From DASRDS01 sp035652495 (GTDB lineage: Bacteria; Gemmatimonadota; Gemmatimonadetes; Gemmatimonadales; Gemmatimonadaceae): 64,000 nt of DNA. The notes beneath the pieces were generated by a model that saw only the letters and a program-made list of their open reading frames with translations, did no database searches and had not been told where the DNA came from. The DNA lies in contig DASRDS010000204.1 of assembly GCA_035652495.1 (NCBI GenBank), forward strand, positions 3,271-67,270, in the 5' to 3' direction. This document shows, piece after piece, positions 55,931 to 64,000 of the stretch; position 1 is the first letter of the stretch, and each line of letters begins with the position of its first letter. A program made the position numbers and the translations under genes.

Positions 55931-56420
55931 GTGGGCCATGCACGACCGAGCAAGTATTCTTCTGAAGTCCGCGAGCGCTTCGTCCGGCTGGCGCAGGAGC
56001 ACACGGTGGAGCAGGTCTCGCATTGGGCCGCGGTCGCGGCCATCGCTCCGAAGGCAGGCTGTACCGTTGAGACGCTCCGGCGGTGGGTGCGCCAGGCCGA
56101 GCGAGACGCCGGCCAGCGCGGCGGCCTGACCACCGACGAGCGCGCGGAGCTGAAACGACTGCAAGGCGAGTCGTGGAGCTGAAACCGCGAACGAGATTCT
56201 CAAGAAGGCGGCGGCGTTTTTCGCCCAGGCGGAGCTCGACCGCCGCGGGAAGTAGTGGTGGGCTTCATCAATGACCACCGCGAGACGTATGGGGGTCGAG
56301 TCGAGCTGCCGCGTCGTGCCGATCGCCCCATCGACCTATTACCGGCATCGGGCCCGCCAGCTCGATCCGACGACCTGGCTGCGACTGCCTCTGCGAACCC
56401 TCGGGTGCTTACCGGGATTT
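55931..56420 (+). mobile_element. IS3-family element, 5' part, frameshifted and truncated
   Basis: OrfA reads from GTG 55931: KYSSEVRERFVRLAQEHTVE, AAVAAIAPKAGCTVETLRRW. It breaks near 56170 and resumes in another frame with ANEILKKAAAFFAQAELDRR. OrfB begins VVGFINDHRETYG, then changes frame to RVVPIAPSTYYRHRARQLD and is cut near 56390. This IS is of a different group from the one at 41839-43078. Confidence 0.8.
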
Positions 56421-56595
56421 CGTGTTGCCTTTTCCTTGCCCTTTGCTGACACTCAAACGCGGATCGGCGCGGCAAACGCCGGCATCAGATTGATTCTTTT
56501 GATCGTCGACCGAACACGATTTTTCCGAGGTCAATGCGCGATCCGTCGACTCGATGCAATCGCTCGCAATACGCGGCAAGGCGGTCGTTTTTCGT
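56421..56595. other. Unassigned DNA between IS3 fragment and tRNA fragment C
   Basis: About 175 bp; no gene or repeat recognised. Confidence 0.35.
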
Positions 56596-56640
56596 CTGTT
56601 AACCGGAGGGTTGTTGGTTCGAGTCCAGCCTGAGGAGCCA
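56596..56640 (+). repeat. tRNA-Asn 3'-half fragment, copy C (inverted)
   Basis: 45 bp from CTGTTAA through GGTTCGAGTCC to CCA, matching the minus strand of copies A and B with one mismatch in the T arm. Orientation is opposite to A and B. It is followed after ~8 bases by the IS481 end, as in copy A, so A and C are inverted versions of the same unit. Confidence 0.82.
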
Positions 56641-56677
56641 ATTGTTCAAGGTATGTTCCGGTCACATGGGTGACGGT

Positions 56678-56990
56678 TTATTCCGAGCACATAGGTAACA
56701 CTTTCGAGCCGAAGGGATTCTCGATCGGCTCGACTCGTCTCACCTCGTCGTCGAAGTAGCCCAAATCGTAGTCCATGAAGGTCACGAGCCAGACGTGCTC
56801 GCCGACCTGCGTCACGCCGACGTTCTGGCCGGCGAAGACGTGACTCAGATTGATCTTGCGGCCGTGGAAGCAGATTCGGCCGCAGTGCGTGACGGTGACC
56901 TGTAGCGTGGACGGCAGAAGGAAGGGCAATGTGCCGATCATTAGCGATGTCTCCGATCGGCACGTACCGCACCCCAGGATCGAAGCTGCG
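56678..56990 (-). mobile_element. IS481-family transposase, C-terminal fragment
   Basis: Leftward: TLQVTVTHCGRICFHGRKIN, LSHVFAGQNVGVTQVGEHVW, LVTFMDYDLGYFDDEVRRVE and IENPFGSKVLPMCSE to the stop. This is the C-terminal beta domain of IS481 transposases. The DDE core is missing and the upstream reading frame breaks near 56940. The last part matches 27165-27305 in inverted orientation. Confidence 0.85.
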
Positions 56991-57291
56991 TGATGAACGT
57001 CCTGGGTACCCGATCTTCGAGGTCGATCTCGACACAACCGATCCAGCGAGACCTCACCTAAACCCTGCGCTGCGACGACTGTTGGCACTCTACCGAGGTG
57101 CGTTAGCGACTCGGCTGAAAAAGCTAGTTATCGCCGTCGCACCTGCGTCTCCGATGTGCCGCCACGCCAGCCAATCGTTCGCGGACGCTGTGACCGTCAT
57201 GTTCTGAACCAGAGGCTCGGCTCGACTTGCCGTTAATAGCGCAATTCCTATGGGGCGCACACGAGTGTGCCTCCACTGCCTAAACGCCAGC
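56991..57291. other. No gene recognised
   Basis: About 300 bp between the IS481 fragment and the methyltransferase stop. Includes a further short stretch of possible transposon-derived sequence near 57000-57050 and otherwise no supported frame. Confidence 0.35.
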
Positions 57292-59490
57292 TTACGAAAT
57301 CTTGCGACCTCGAGAAACGTGCGGCAGGGACTCGTTTGTCTGGACACCATGTTCGAGCGGTAACTGCGGCTCAGCTACTCGCCGTAGCCACGCCGGTGCA
57401 TTGCGAAGAACAATTCGAAGCAACTCGCCGGGTTCGATCTTTCGAAGACCTTCCGCATGTAGCCGCGACCCATAAGCCATAGAACTGGCCGCAGTCCTGC
57501 GCAGAACGACGAACAAGCGCTCGACGAGTTCTGGCCTCGTCTTCAGCAACTTCGCGAGCGCCGGACGCGGGTACATCAAAAGATAAGAATTTGTTGCGAT
57601 GGCGTCGGATCTATTCCAGAGAAACCGTAGCGGAGGTGCATCCCCATGCCCTCGGCCCATGTACGTGCAGACAAACAATGGAATGCCCCGGCGATCCTGT
57701 CGGTACCAGGGGTTCCTCTCTCTGGCCAAAGTACCGTGCGACACTCCTTTGGACTTTCCCGCATCGAGGTACTCCATCAGTTTCGGGTACCGTTTCTTGA
57801 TCTCACCCTCAGGTAGATCGCAATCGATTACGCATAACTGCGGGCACACACGAGGGTATCCATCTCGCTGGCGTTCAATAACATCATCACGCAGCGTTTT
57901 GACCTTTGGCAAAATGGGTCGCAGCGCCTCTTTAGGTATGCCAAGTCGAGACGCCAACGAGCGCTCGAGGATGAAGAAATCGTTTGCGCCGGTCGCAATT
58001 CCGCGAGACACAAAGAACAAATCACCGAGCCGAACGACTTCCGAGTCTTCGCTGTCGGAGACTCTCGGAATGGTCCACCTGGTGTCCGACGCGAGTTCAT
58101 CAACGGAGACAGTCTGGGTAAACTCTGGACGGCTGAGAGTTCCTCCCGACGTCATCGTTACCATGTCACCCGAGGTCGGCGATGTATTTTGAAACAAGAC
58201 AACCGCGGGCAGCACTCTCGCATTCTCGAACTGTTGGGCCGCATAGTCGAATCTGTGCACCCGCACCAGTCTGACCCGATGCGTGAGGTAGCGCCGCACT
58301 GCTTTTCCGTATGTCGTCTGCATGAATTCCGAAGGGATCAACCACGCGGCGACCGCGCCATCAGCCATCCATTGATGGCTTAACAACATAAAATACACAT
58401 AGAGACCGGCCCGAGCATCAATACGGGTTCCCATCATCACGGACGCTCGTTCGCGCAACTCCATCTTGTACTTTGGTTCAATCGCCTGGTGTCTGAGATA
58501 AGGCGGATTTGCCAAGATCAAGTTCCGCGGCGGCAGTCTCTCCATGTGCAGGTAGTCGCCGAACATTACGTCCATACCACGATGAGACCACCGCCAGCGC
58601 GCCGCCTCTACCTGCCTCGGACTGATATCAATACCGATGGACGACGATAGCCGGTCTTGGGGAACTAGCTGAAGTAGGGCACCATAAAACGCACCTGTTC
58701 CAACAGCGGGATCGCCGAAGTCAATCTTCTTCGCGTGGCCGTCGAGCAATTTGACCGCGGTATCAGCTATCTCTCGCGCCAACTCCGGAGGGGTCAGATG
58801 CACTTCAGGTTCCGTCAGCGTACCTGCCGCATTACCCGCACCGCTTGGACCAACTCGAACTTCGGATCGACCGACGCGGTCGTAGTTACGCACAGACTCG
58901 TGCAGGTGAGCGCATAATAGCTCGCACAGTTCCAATCTGCGCTGTTTCGGCAGTTCAACTAACCAGTTCCAGTCAAGCTTCTCGTTGGTAGCTTGAAAGA
59001 ACGTTTGGCGAAGTAATTCGCTGAATTCACGCGGCCGAGTCGGTCGCTTCTTCCTAGCCGACTTGACAGGAATATGCGTCAACATCGTTCCGTCTGGCAG
59101 CGGGACCCTGAAATGCCAGTCGAAAGCCTGAATCCGCGTGAGCAGTTGCTCGCTGAACTCAGCCGACAATCCGTCGTACAGAGTGATGTGGAACTCACTG
59201 GCTGGATAGTCGGGCTTGTGTTCCAAAAGGACCAAGTCATCGGCGCGGCACCGGATGTACACGGTTCGGTGCGGTCTACCGTTCCTGTCACTAAGAAACG
59301 AGCCAGGCTCGATAAGATCGATGTGGTTGACAGGGGTATTGAGGTATTCGTGTGGAATCGACAGTTTCGAAAAGTATCTCACGGTCACGTGCGGCTTAGA
59401 CCCAGAACCCGGCTCACACACTTTTCGCACGAGTTCCAAGTGTGGTCCAACGACCGTGTCGGTGATGTACAGTACTGAAACGCTGGCCAC
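57292..59490 (-). CDS. N6-adenine DNA methyltransferase with N-terminal 2H-phosphoesterase-like domain
   Basis: 732 aa from GTG 59490. Residues 1-~145 have two H-x-T motifs (H34-V-T36 and H101-I-T103, 67 apart) in the alternating-strand context of 2H phosphoesterases. A helical linker follows, then an Eco57I/N6-MTase core: VHLTPPELAREI, SAM motif I FGDPAVGTGAF (258-268), acidic IGIDIS, and catalytic NPPY (328-331). A long C-terminal region (about 480-700) resembles target-recognition domains. It starts right after the nucleotidyltransferase stop (TAA-GTG), so the two are translationally linked. Likely part of a defence-like module; no endonuclease motif was seen. Confidence 0.85.
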   Translation of the reverse strand: MASVSVLYITDTVVGPHLELVRKVCEPGSGSKPHVTVRYFSKLSIPHEYLNTPVNHIDLIEPGSFLSDRNGRPHRTVYIRCRADDLVLLEHKPDYPASEFHITLYDGLSAEFSEQLLTRIQAFDWHFRVPLPDGTMLTHIPVKSARKKRPTRPREFSELLRQTFFQATNEKLDWNWLVELPKQRRLELCELLCAHLHESVRNYDRVGRSEVRVGPSGAGNAAGTLTEPEVHLTPPELAREIADTAVKLLDGHAKKIDFGDPAVGTGAFYGALLQLVPQDRLSSSIGIDISPRQVEAARWRWSHRGMDVMFGDYLHMERLPPRNLILANPPYLRHQAIEPKYKMELRERASVMMGTRIDARAGLYVYFMLLSHQWMADGAVAAWLIPSEFMQTTYGKAVRRYLTHRVRLVRVHRFDYAAQQFENARVLPAVVLFQNTSPTSGDMVTMTSGGTLSRPEFTQTVSVDELASDTRWTIPRVSDSEDSEVVRLGDLFFVSRGIATGANDFFILERSLASRLGIPKEALRPILPKVKTLRDDVIERQRDGYPRVCPQLCVIDCDLPEGEIKKRYPKLMEYLDAGKSKGVSHGTLARERNPWYRQDRRGIPLFVCTYMGRGHGDAPPLRFLWNRSDAIATNSYLLMYPRPALAKLLKTRPELVERLFVVLRRTAASSMAYGSRLHAEGLRKIEPGELLRIVLRNAPAWLRRVAEPQLPLEHGVQTNESLPHVSRGRKIS

Positions 59491-60477
59491 TTATACCACC
59501 AACTGCCTCAGTAGGCGGAGCTCTGAATCCGTCTCGTCGATGATACGGAGCAACTCGAACATTGCATCACCGTACTCGTTAGCTTGCGTGAACATCTGTC
59601 GCCGCTGAGCCTTGTCTTTGAAGTGTGCCTCCAGCTCGGATGTTGGTAAGCCGGTCAACTCAAGAAACGCAGAGTATTTCTCCAAAAGGTAGCCCACTGC
59701 GTTTGATGCAGCAGGTACTCGTGATGGTATGCCTTCTAGTCTTTGCCTCGGAGTTAAACGCGTGAGCGAAATCACTTGTTCTTGACTTACCGGCGCCGGC
59801 AGACTACCGAGCGCAGCTATGGTCGCGAAACATGTCGTCATGCGACTATATTTGAGCTTGAAATTTCTTACCTTTTGCTTGATCTTACGAATCTCGTCAC
59901 CTGTCCTCAAGTTACGTTTGTTTTCGTAATTCAAGAGAAGCGTCTTCCAGTAGCGGCAAATGTCATTCAACAAGAACGTGGCCTGAAAATTACTGGGATG
60001 ATCCGGGAAATCCTTAAAATATGAGTCGATGATTTCGCGGATTATTGAGTCATATGTGTTATGTCCGTACAAACACGAGCTCTCCAGCAAAAGAAGCATT
60101 CGAGCCGTGAAATAATTCATCTGGTCGTCTGTCGGCCCACCTAGGTGTTTCAGTATTTCGTTCGAATGGAGGAAAACGAGATACTCGCAGTCATTTGAGA
60201 ATTGAGGGAATCCTAGTCCCTCAACAATGTCGATGATCTTACCGAAAATGTTCAGCTCGCGAGTCCGTGGATTAGCGAGTGCAGACTTGTCACCAGAGAC
60301 TAAGAAGAACATGTCAATGTCGGAGTGCTGACTGGCTTCGAGACGACCGTAGGATCCGGCGCTAAATATCGTCAGTTCGGGAAAATCCTTGAGGCCAGGC
60401 AAATCCGCGAAAGCCCGCCTCAACTGATCAAGTCGGTCTTGCGAAAATCTCACACGGGCGTCCGCTGTTGTCGACAT
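59491..60477 (-). CDS. Nucleotidyltransferase-domain protein
   Basis: 328 aa. The pol-beta-type NTase signature is GSYGRLEASQHSDIDMFFL (41-59), with Asp53 and Asp55 as probable metal ligands. The helical C-terminal part (LNDICRYWKTLLLNYENKRN) resembles the helical halves of GlnD/DUF294-type enzymes more than classic CD-NTases. Product unknown: it could nucleotidylate a protein or RNA, or make a signalling nucleotide. First gene of a leftward pair with the methyltransferase; divergent from the patatin gene over ~195 bp. Confidence 0.85.
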   Translation of the reverse strand: MSTTADARVRFSQDRLDQLRRAFADLPGLKDFPELTIFSAGSYGRLEASQHSDIDMFFLVSGDKSALANPRTRELNIFGKIIDIVEGLGFPQFSNDCEYLVFLHSNEILKHLGGPTDDQMNYFTARMLLLLESSCLYGHNTYDSIIREIIDSYFKDFPDHPSNFQATFLLNDICRYWKTLLLNYENKRNLRTGDEIRKIKQKVRNFKLKYSRMTTCFATIAALGSLPAPVSQEQVISLTRLTPRQRLEGIPSRVPAASNAVGYLLEKYSAFLELTGLPTSELEAHFKDKAQRRQMFTQANEYGDAMFELLRIIDETDSELRLLRQLVV

Positions 60478-60671
60478 GTCCTAGTTCCGCGCCAGGGATG
60501 ACGATGGCACGTCAGCTGACATTTTACTCGAACTGTCGACGTGAGCGCCGAGACCATCTGGACCAACGGATGTCCTTTGCGTGCAATCATTTGACGGATG
60601 GCCTGAAACATCGACGTGCGGCTTGCTGAATTGGGTGTTTAGCAGGTGCTACGATTCATACGGAGAACGAA

Positions 60672-61613
60672 TTGGCAGATAGATTCCAAGTCCTCTCATT
60701 GGATGGCGGCGGCGCGAGAGGGTTATTCGCAGCCGCAGTGCTGGCTGCCGTCGAACGGGACCTGAATATCAAGCTCGTAGATCACTTCGACCTAATCGCC
60801 GGGACGTCGACAGGTGGCATTATTGCCATTGGTCTCGGCCTCGGCTTGACACCGCGCGAAATGGTCGAATTCTATGTCAAGCATTCGCCGCAAGTGTTTC
60901 GCAACCGGCTTTATACGAGGTCATTTCAGCAATGGATTTATCGGAAATACTCCGCGCATCCACTTGAGTCCGCGCTGAAGGAGATGTTTGGAGAGCGACC
61001 CTTTGGCGAGAGCACTAAGCGGTTGGTGATTCCCAGCTATGATCTGGGAACCGATGACGTGTACGTATTTCGCACAGCTCATGACGAACGCTTCAAGCGT
61101 GACTACAAGTCACCGGCGTGGCATGTCGCAATGGCGACATCTGCTGCACCAACATATTTTCCGTCTTTCAGGCGTATCGACCGTCTTCGGTTGATTGATG
61201 GCGGAATCTGGGCTAACAACCCGGCGATGGTTGGATTGGTCGAGTCATTCGGTACGCTGAAATCGGACCTGAGCCACATTCACATCTTAAGTATCGGCAC
61301 TTACGAGAGCATCTCACACCGGCGTCGCCTGTTGAATAATGGAGGCAGACTGGTTTGGGCACGGACCGTACCAGACGTCATTCTGAAGGCCGGAAGCGTT
61401 GGAATCAACAATCAAGTCCGATTTCTGATAGGGGATAGGTTTGTCCGACTCAATCCAAAGGTTGCGGCGAACGAGGTCTCGCTTGACGAGGCGGACAGTG
61501 CCGACGATCTCATCGGTCGAGCTAGTTATTACAGTCGGCGAAACATGCCAGAAATCTCATCGCGCTTCATGCAGCACCGCGCTGCCACTTTCATTCCGGT
61601 TTACAAACCCTAG
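60672..61613 (+). CDS. Patatin-like phospholipase (CapV-like)
   Basis: 313 aa from TTG 60672 with CGGAG six bases before. Patatin fold with oxyanion loop DGGGARG (11-17), nucleophile Ser46 in GTSTGG, and catalytic Asp in DGGIWANNP (about 177). It hydrolyses membrane lipids. Phospholipases of this type (CapV) are effectors of CBASS anti-phage systems activated by cyclic nucleotides. Divergent from an NTase-methyltransferase pair, so an effector role is plausible but not shown; no transmembrane segment is seen. Confidence 0.9.
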   Translation: MADRFQVLSLDGGGARGLFAAAVLAAVERDLNIKLVDHFDLIAGTSTGGIIAIGLGLGLTPREMVEFYVKHSPQVFRNRLYTRSFQQWIYRKYSAHPLESALKEMFGERPFGESTKRLVIPSYDLGTDDVYVFRTAHDERFKRDYKSPAWHVAMATSAAPTYFPSFRRIDRLRLIDGGIWANNPAMVGLVESFGTLKSDLSHIHILSIGTYESISHRRRLLNNGGRLVWARTVPDVILKAGSVGINNQVRFLIGDRFVRLNPKVAANEVSLDEADSADDLIGRASYYSRRNMPEISSRFMQHRAATFIPVYKP

Positions 61614-62143
61614 AAATTGCGGCACCTTGCAATCGCACTTATGGATTATTCGGGTCCGACTCAATTCAACCGCTTAAGCCCCAGGCGTCGTGACGGTCGT
61701 CTGAATCAGCGGACAGCACTACGGGATCTCGCCTCAAGTCACATTTCGGTACTCTGACCGTCTAGGGGTGAACTAGGAGGTCACAGCCTGCGCGGTTCCC
61801 ACGCAGATCCATTCAGGGGTGACGTGTCATCGATAACTGCCGGTGCGCCGGCACCGCGTCTCGGCAAAACGGCGCCGGCGCGCTAACTGCCGACCCTGCG
61901 CCGCGGCGCCGCGTCCAGGGCGCCCCGAGCGCAGTCGAGGGACGCCGCGTCAGCGGGCCTGCCCCTGGACGCGGCGAGCCCGGCGCCACAGAATCTCGTG
62001 CGCGACGGCGCCCACGAAGCGGCGACACGGATGAGCGAGAAATAAGAGACGAGCGGCACCCCGTTCGATGCAGCAGCCCAATCAGAAAAACGACGGCAGA
62101 GACCTTCCGCCCGGCAACACGGCCAAGCCCCCACCAGTCTCAT
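61614..62143. other. Gene-free stretch with GC-rich repeat-like core
   Basis: About 530 bp. The part near 61840-62010 is very G+C-rich, full of CGGCGCC-type palindromes, and contains gagcgcagtcgaggg, a motif widely repeated in environmental genomes. No coding frame is convincing; overlapping frames on both strands are compositional. It may be a degenerate repeat cluster. Confidence 0.45.
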
Positions 62144-62459
62144 TTATTTGTTCGCGTTCTTCAGCGCAGCGTATGTCGTCGTCTCCTCACTGGTCATGCA
62201 CCGATCGCACAGTTCTCGGCTGCGCTTGAATGCGCGCAGCGCGTCGTCCTCGTGGCCTTCCTTGGCGAATGCGTACCCGAGCATCGCGTGCAGTCGGCCA
62301 TCGTTCGGTAGCTCTCTTAGGGCAATCTGCAGCTGACGCTCGGCGTCGGCCCAGTGTCCTGTTTCTAACAGCAAGCTCGCCAGCGCGACTTGCGCATCGG
62401 AGGAGTCCGGAGCCAGATCCACTGCCGTCCGATACGCTGCGAGTGCCCCCGCTCGATTC
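62144..62459 (-). pseudogene. TPR-repeat protein, C-terminal fragment
   Basis: Leftward frame: AGALAAYRTAVDLAPDSSDA, LASLLLETGHWADAERQLQI, MLGYAFAKEGHEDDALRAFK. At least two tetratricopeptide repeats, then stop after ALKNANK. The N-terminal side joins directly to an RHS fragment near 62460 in a different frame, so its own start is missing. Confidence 0.65.
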
Positions 62460-62770
62460 GGCCGTGAAGAACACGGCGTTTCCAGACATCTCCTCGCCGG
62501 ATTGAGTCGATCGTCTGACTACGTTGCCGGCTTCATCTCGCTCTTCACAGATCACGCCAGCGCACCACACCAGTCGACGGTCGCTCTGCAGGACCCCGTC
62601 CTCACGTTCGACGAGGCGCACGCGGCGTCTCAAGCCGTCGTAGAGATACTCGGAGCGGTGCGTCCCGACATTCACCGCGACGAGCTGATTGCGGGCGTCC
62701 CACTCGAAGCTGCGGCTGCCGTCGGTCGTGAGATTGCCATTCGCGTCAATGGGAGCACTTACGTGTGGCT
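62460..62770 (-). pseudogene. RHS/YD-repeat protein fragment
   Basis: Leftward: DANGNLTTDGSRSFEWDARN, YLYDGLRRRVRLVERED and the trailing GNAVFFTA. These are YD/RHS repeat motifs. It has no start, and at the point where RHS proteins continue FFTxDHLGS the sequence switches to the TPR fragment. RHS proteins are polymorphic toxins or surface proteins; here only ~100 residues remain. Confidence 0.75.
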
Positions 62771-62827
62771 TTGCAGTCGATAGTGTCTTACGGGACGGGT
62801 CGTTTGACTCAGCCGTTGCGGCGTCGA

Positions 62828-63277
62828 TCATCCTTGTGGGTGCACCATGCGTGCGCCGACCGTAATACTCGCGGTGCATGTCGCAGTGCGAGAGCCATTC
62901 TTCACCGATCCCTGCAGTGAGTACGTACCGCCTTGAGCATAAGAATGCCGTACGGCCTTCTCGATGCGGTACTTCGAAGGTCGACCAGAGACGATACTCG
63001 GTCGAGGACGCGATTCGTTTCCCGACCGACCGTCGCCGAGGCTCCAGGAGATGTCGATGCTATCGCCGTCTGGTGGACCGAAATCTTCCACTTCAATGTG
63101 GAATTCGATGTCCAAAGCAGTCGCGCCTGACCACGCCGTGCAGTGAGGAGCTAACAAGCGAACACTTTCCTTTGCGTCTAGACGCTGGTTGTCGCGATCT
63201 CCAGGGATTGGAAACACGCACGCCTGAGCGCTCGCAAAGGCCAGCAGTGCTGCCATGATGATGACACCAATCTTCAT
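62828..63277 (-). CDS. Secreted PKD-like domain protein
   Basis: 149 aa from ATG 63277 (MKIGVIIMAALLAFASAQA), chosen because GGAGAGTTGG precedes it; an in-frame ATG four codons upstream is possible. The mature part is beta-rich and has a PKD-like motif order: IDISWSLGDGRSG, then VRHSYAQGGTYSLQGSV. PKD domains are extracellular beta-sandwiches for protein or glycan contacts. Two Cys pairs might form disulfides. It could be an immunity or surface protein linked to the nearby RHS fragment, but this is speculative. Confidence 0.6.
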   Translation of the reverse strand: MKIGVIIMAALLAFASAQACVFPIPGDRDNQRLDAKESVRLLAPHCTAWSGATALDIEFHIEVEDFGPPDGDSIDISWSLGDGRSGNESRPRPSIVSGRPSKYRIEKAVRHSYAQGGTYSLQGSVKNGSRTATCTASITVGARMVHPQG

Positions 63278-63429
63278 CCAACTCTCCATACGGCAACGTC
63301 TTTTGCCCAGTCTGCCTTGTCATCTCAATCCCGTTAACTGCACTGGATCAACGCACCACCCGGCGACGGATGCTCGTAACAGACCTCCTCTACGCGGCGT
63401 TCTGCCGTACCGCACCAGGTTCATCGTCG

Positions 63430-63786
63430 TCATCTGCGGGACTGAAGATACTTGGCTGCGACTAAAGGGCCGAGCACGAACAAACGCTCGGTCCAGAATC
63501 GCCTCTCGTCTGACGAGAGTGAGTTCGACAACAGCACATGTGCTACGGCGATGATGGTTCCCGTCACGGCCACGAAACCACAGCCCAATAACGCGGGAAC
63601 AAACAACTCCGAATTATCCCAAAACGCTCGCGGGAAGAAGAACCCAGTGAGCGCACAAAAGCCGCCCCCAGCCATCGAAATGTGGATGGCCAATCCAGTC
63701 CACCACACGAGAGACGCTCGGCGACCTACCACGGGACGACTCTGCAATCTGCCCGTCCTATACCGACCCCGATTGAAGGACCCCAC
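63430..63786 (-). CDS. Small membrane protein, unknown function
   Basis: 118 aa with three hydrophobic stretches (LVWWTGLAIHISMAGGGFCA, LFVPALLGCGFVAVTGTIIA, LFVLGPLVAAKYL). The basic N-terminus (RLQSRPVVGRRAS) suggests a later start is possible. No family recognised. Confidence 0.5.
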   Translation of the reverse strand: MGSFNRGRYRTGRLQSRPVVGRRASLVWWTGLAIHISMAGGGFCALTGFFFPRAFWDNSELFVPALLGCGFVAVTGTIIAVAHVLLSNSLSSDERRFWTERLFVLGPLVAAKYLQSRR

Positions 63787-64000
63787 CCGAACGAATCTTG
63801 ACCAGCGCTTCCAATGGGATAGGAAACGACGGTATCTGAAGTGTGAAATTCATGAAGGTCCTCCGGCCGACAGACTCCGGTTACAGCAGCGCCTTTGATC
63901 TGAACGCTGAAGTCGATTCCGGCTGTGAAAACGGCTCCCCAAACCGCACAGTACACGTTCGCCATTCGGCCCACGGTGGGTTTGCCGCTACACCGAAGGC
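63787..64000. other. Window end, unassigned
   Basis: A leftward frame of 82 codons (63726-63974, MGRMANVYCAVWGAVF) overlaps the membrane-protein gene and lacks support. The final bases may belong to a gene that continues beyond the window. Confidence 0.3.

Noticed and set aside
59491..60477. Calling the nucleotidyltransferase a CBASS CD-NTase outright
   Set aside because: The GSYGR...SDID motif fits many NTase families, and the helical C-terminal part looks closer to GlnD/DUF294-type proteins; product unknown.

Overview
The window is high-GC DNA from a Gram-negative bacterium. Two Oar/CarboxypepD-type TonB-dependent receptors, a LytS/LytTR pair, a DUF2934 protein, many small secreted proteins and tight overlapping operons suggest Acidobacteriota, perhaps a Vicinamibacteria-like lineage. 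That placement is an inference from gene content only. Two gene-dense, apparently native blocks (about 1-25.9 kb and 33.7-40.5 kb) alternate with scrambled accessory DNA that looks lower in G+C.

Block 1 (1-25.9 kb) is centred on metal, mainly copper, handling and membrane quality control. It opens with the end of a P1B-type ATPase, then a TonB receptor divergent from a LytS-type kinase and its LytTR regulator. An unusual operon follows: a P-type ATPase fused to an HflK-like SPFH domain, then free HflC and HflK proteins. Next are a ZnuBC-like metal ABC transporter and a MacB/FtsX permease. A long co-directional run (18.6-24.5 kb) encodes CopD, CopC, a CusF/heavy-metal-binding protein, a beta-propeller lipoprotein, a Cys/His-rich CPMHH protein, cytochrome c, a PCuAC chaperone and SCO1. 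Together these suggest periplasmic copper supply and detoxification linked to cytochrome oxidase maturation.

The first scrambled zone (25.9-33.7 kb) contains truncated genes, an internally deleted IS481 element, a tRNA-Asn 3' half, and a probable 5.5-kb integrative element. The element is bounded by a 19-bp direct repeat and carries a frameshifted tyrosine recombinase and an excisionase remnant. Several breaks in this zone are single-base changes in short homopolymers, so some may be assembly errors.

Block 2 (33.7-40.5 kb) has an MscS-like channel, GlgX debranching enzyme and a GH63-like glucosidase. It is followed by a recombinase remnant running into a second tRNA-Asn 3' half, an excisionase-like gene and a nearly complete IS3-family element.

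The second accessory zone (43.3-61.6 kb) holds the two most interesting modules. One (43.3-55.6 kb) is a divergent cluster. Leftward it encodes a secreted 10-Cys/8-Tyr peptide, a thioredoxin-like protein, a double-GNAT protein and a sulfotransferase. Rightward it encodes an RHH-like protein, a secreted protein, an Oar-like receptor, a 149-aa acyl carrier protein, a ketosynthase-like protein without active-site Cys, an intact ketosynthase and STN-like secreted proteins. The other (57.3-61.6 kb) is a defence-like module: a nucleotidyltransferase coupled to an N6-adenine methyltransferase with an N-terminal 2H-phosphoesterase-like domain, plus a divergent patatin-like phospholipase. A third, inverted tRNA-Asn 3' half lies between the two modules. 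The window ends in RHS and TPR fragments and small secreted or membrane proteins.
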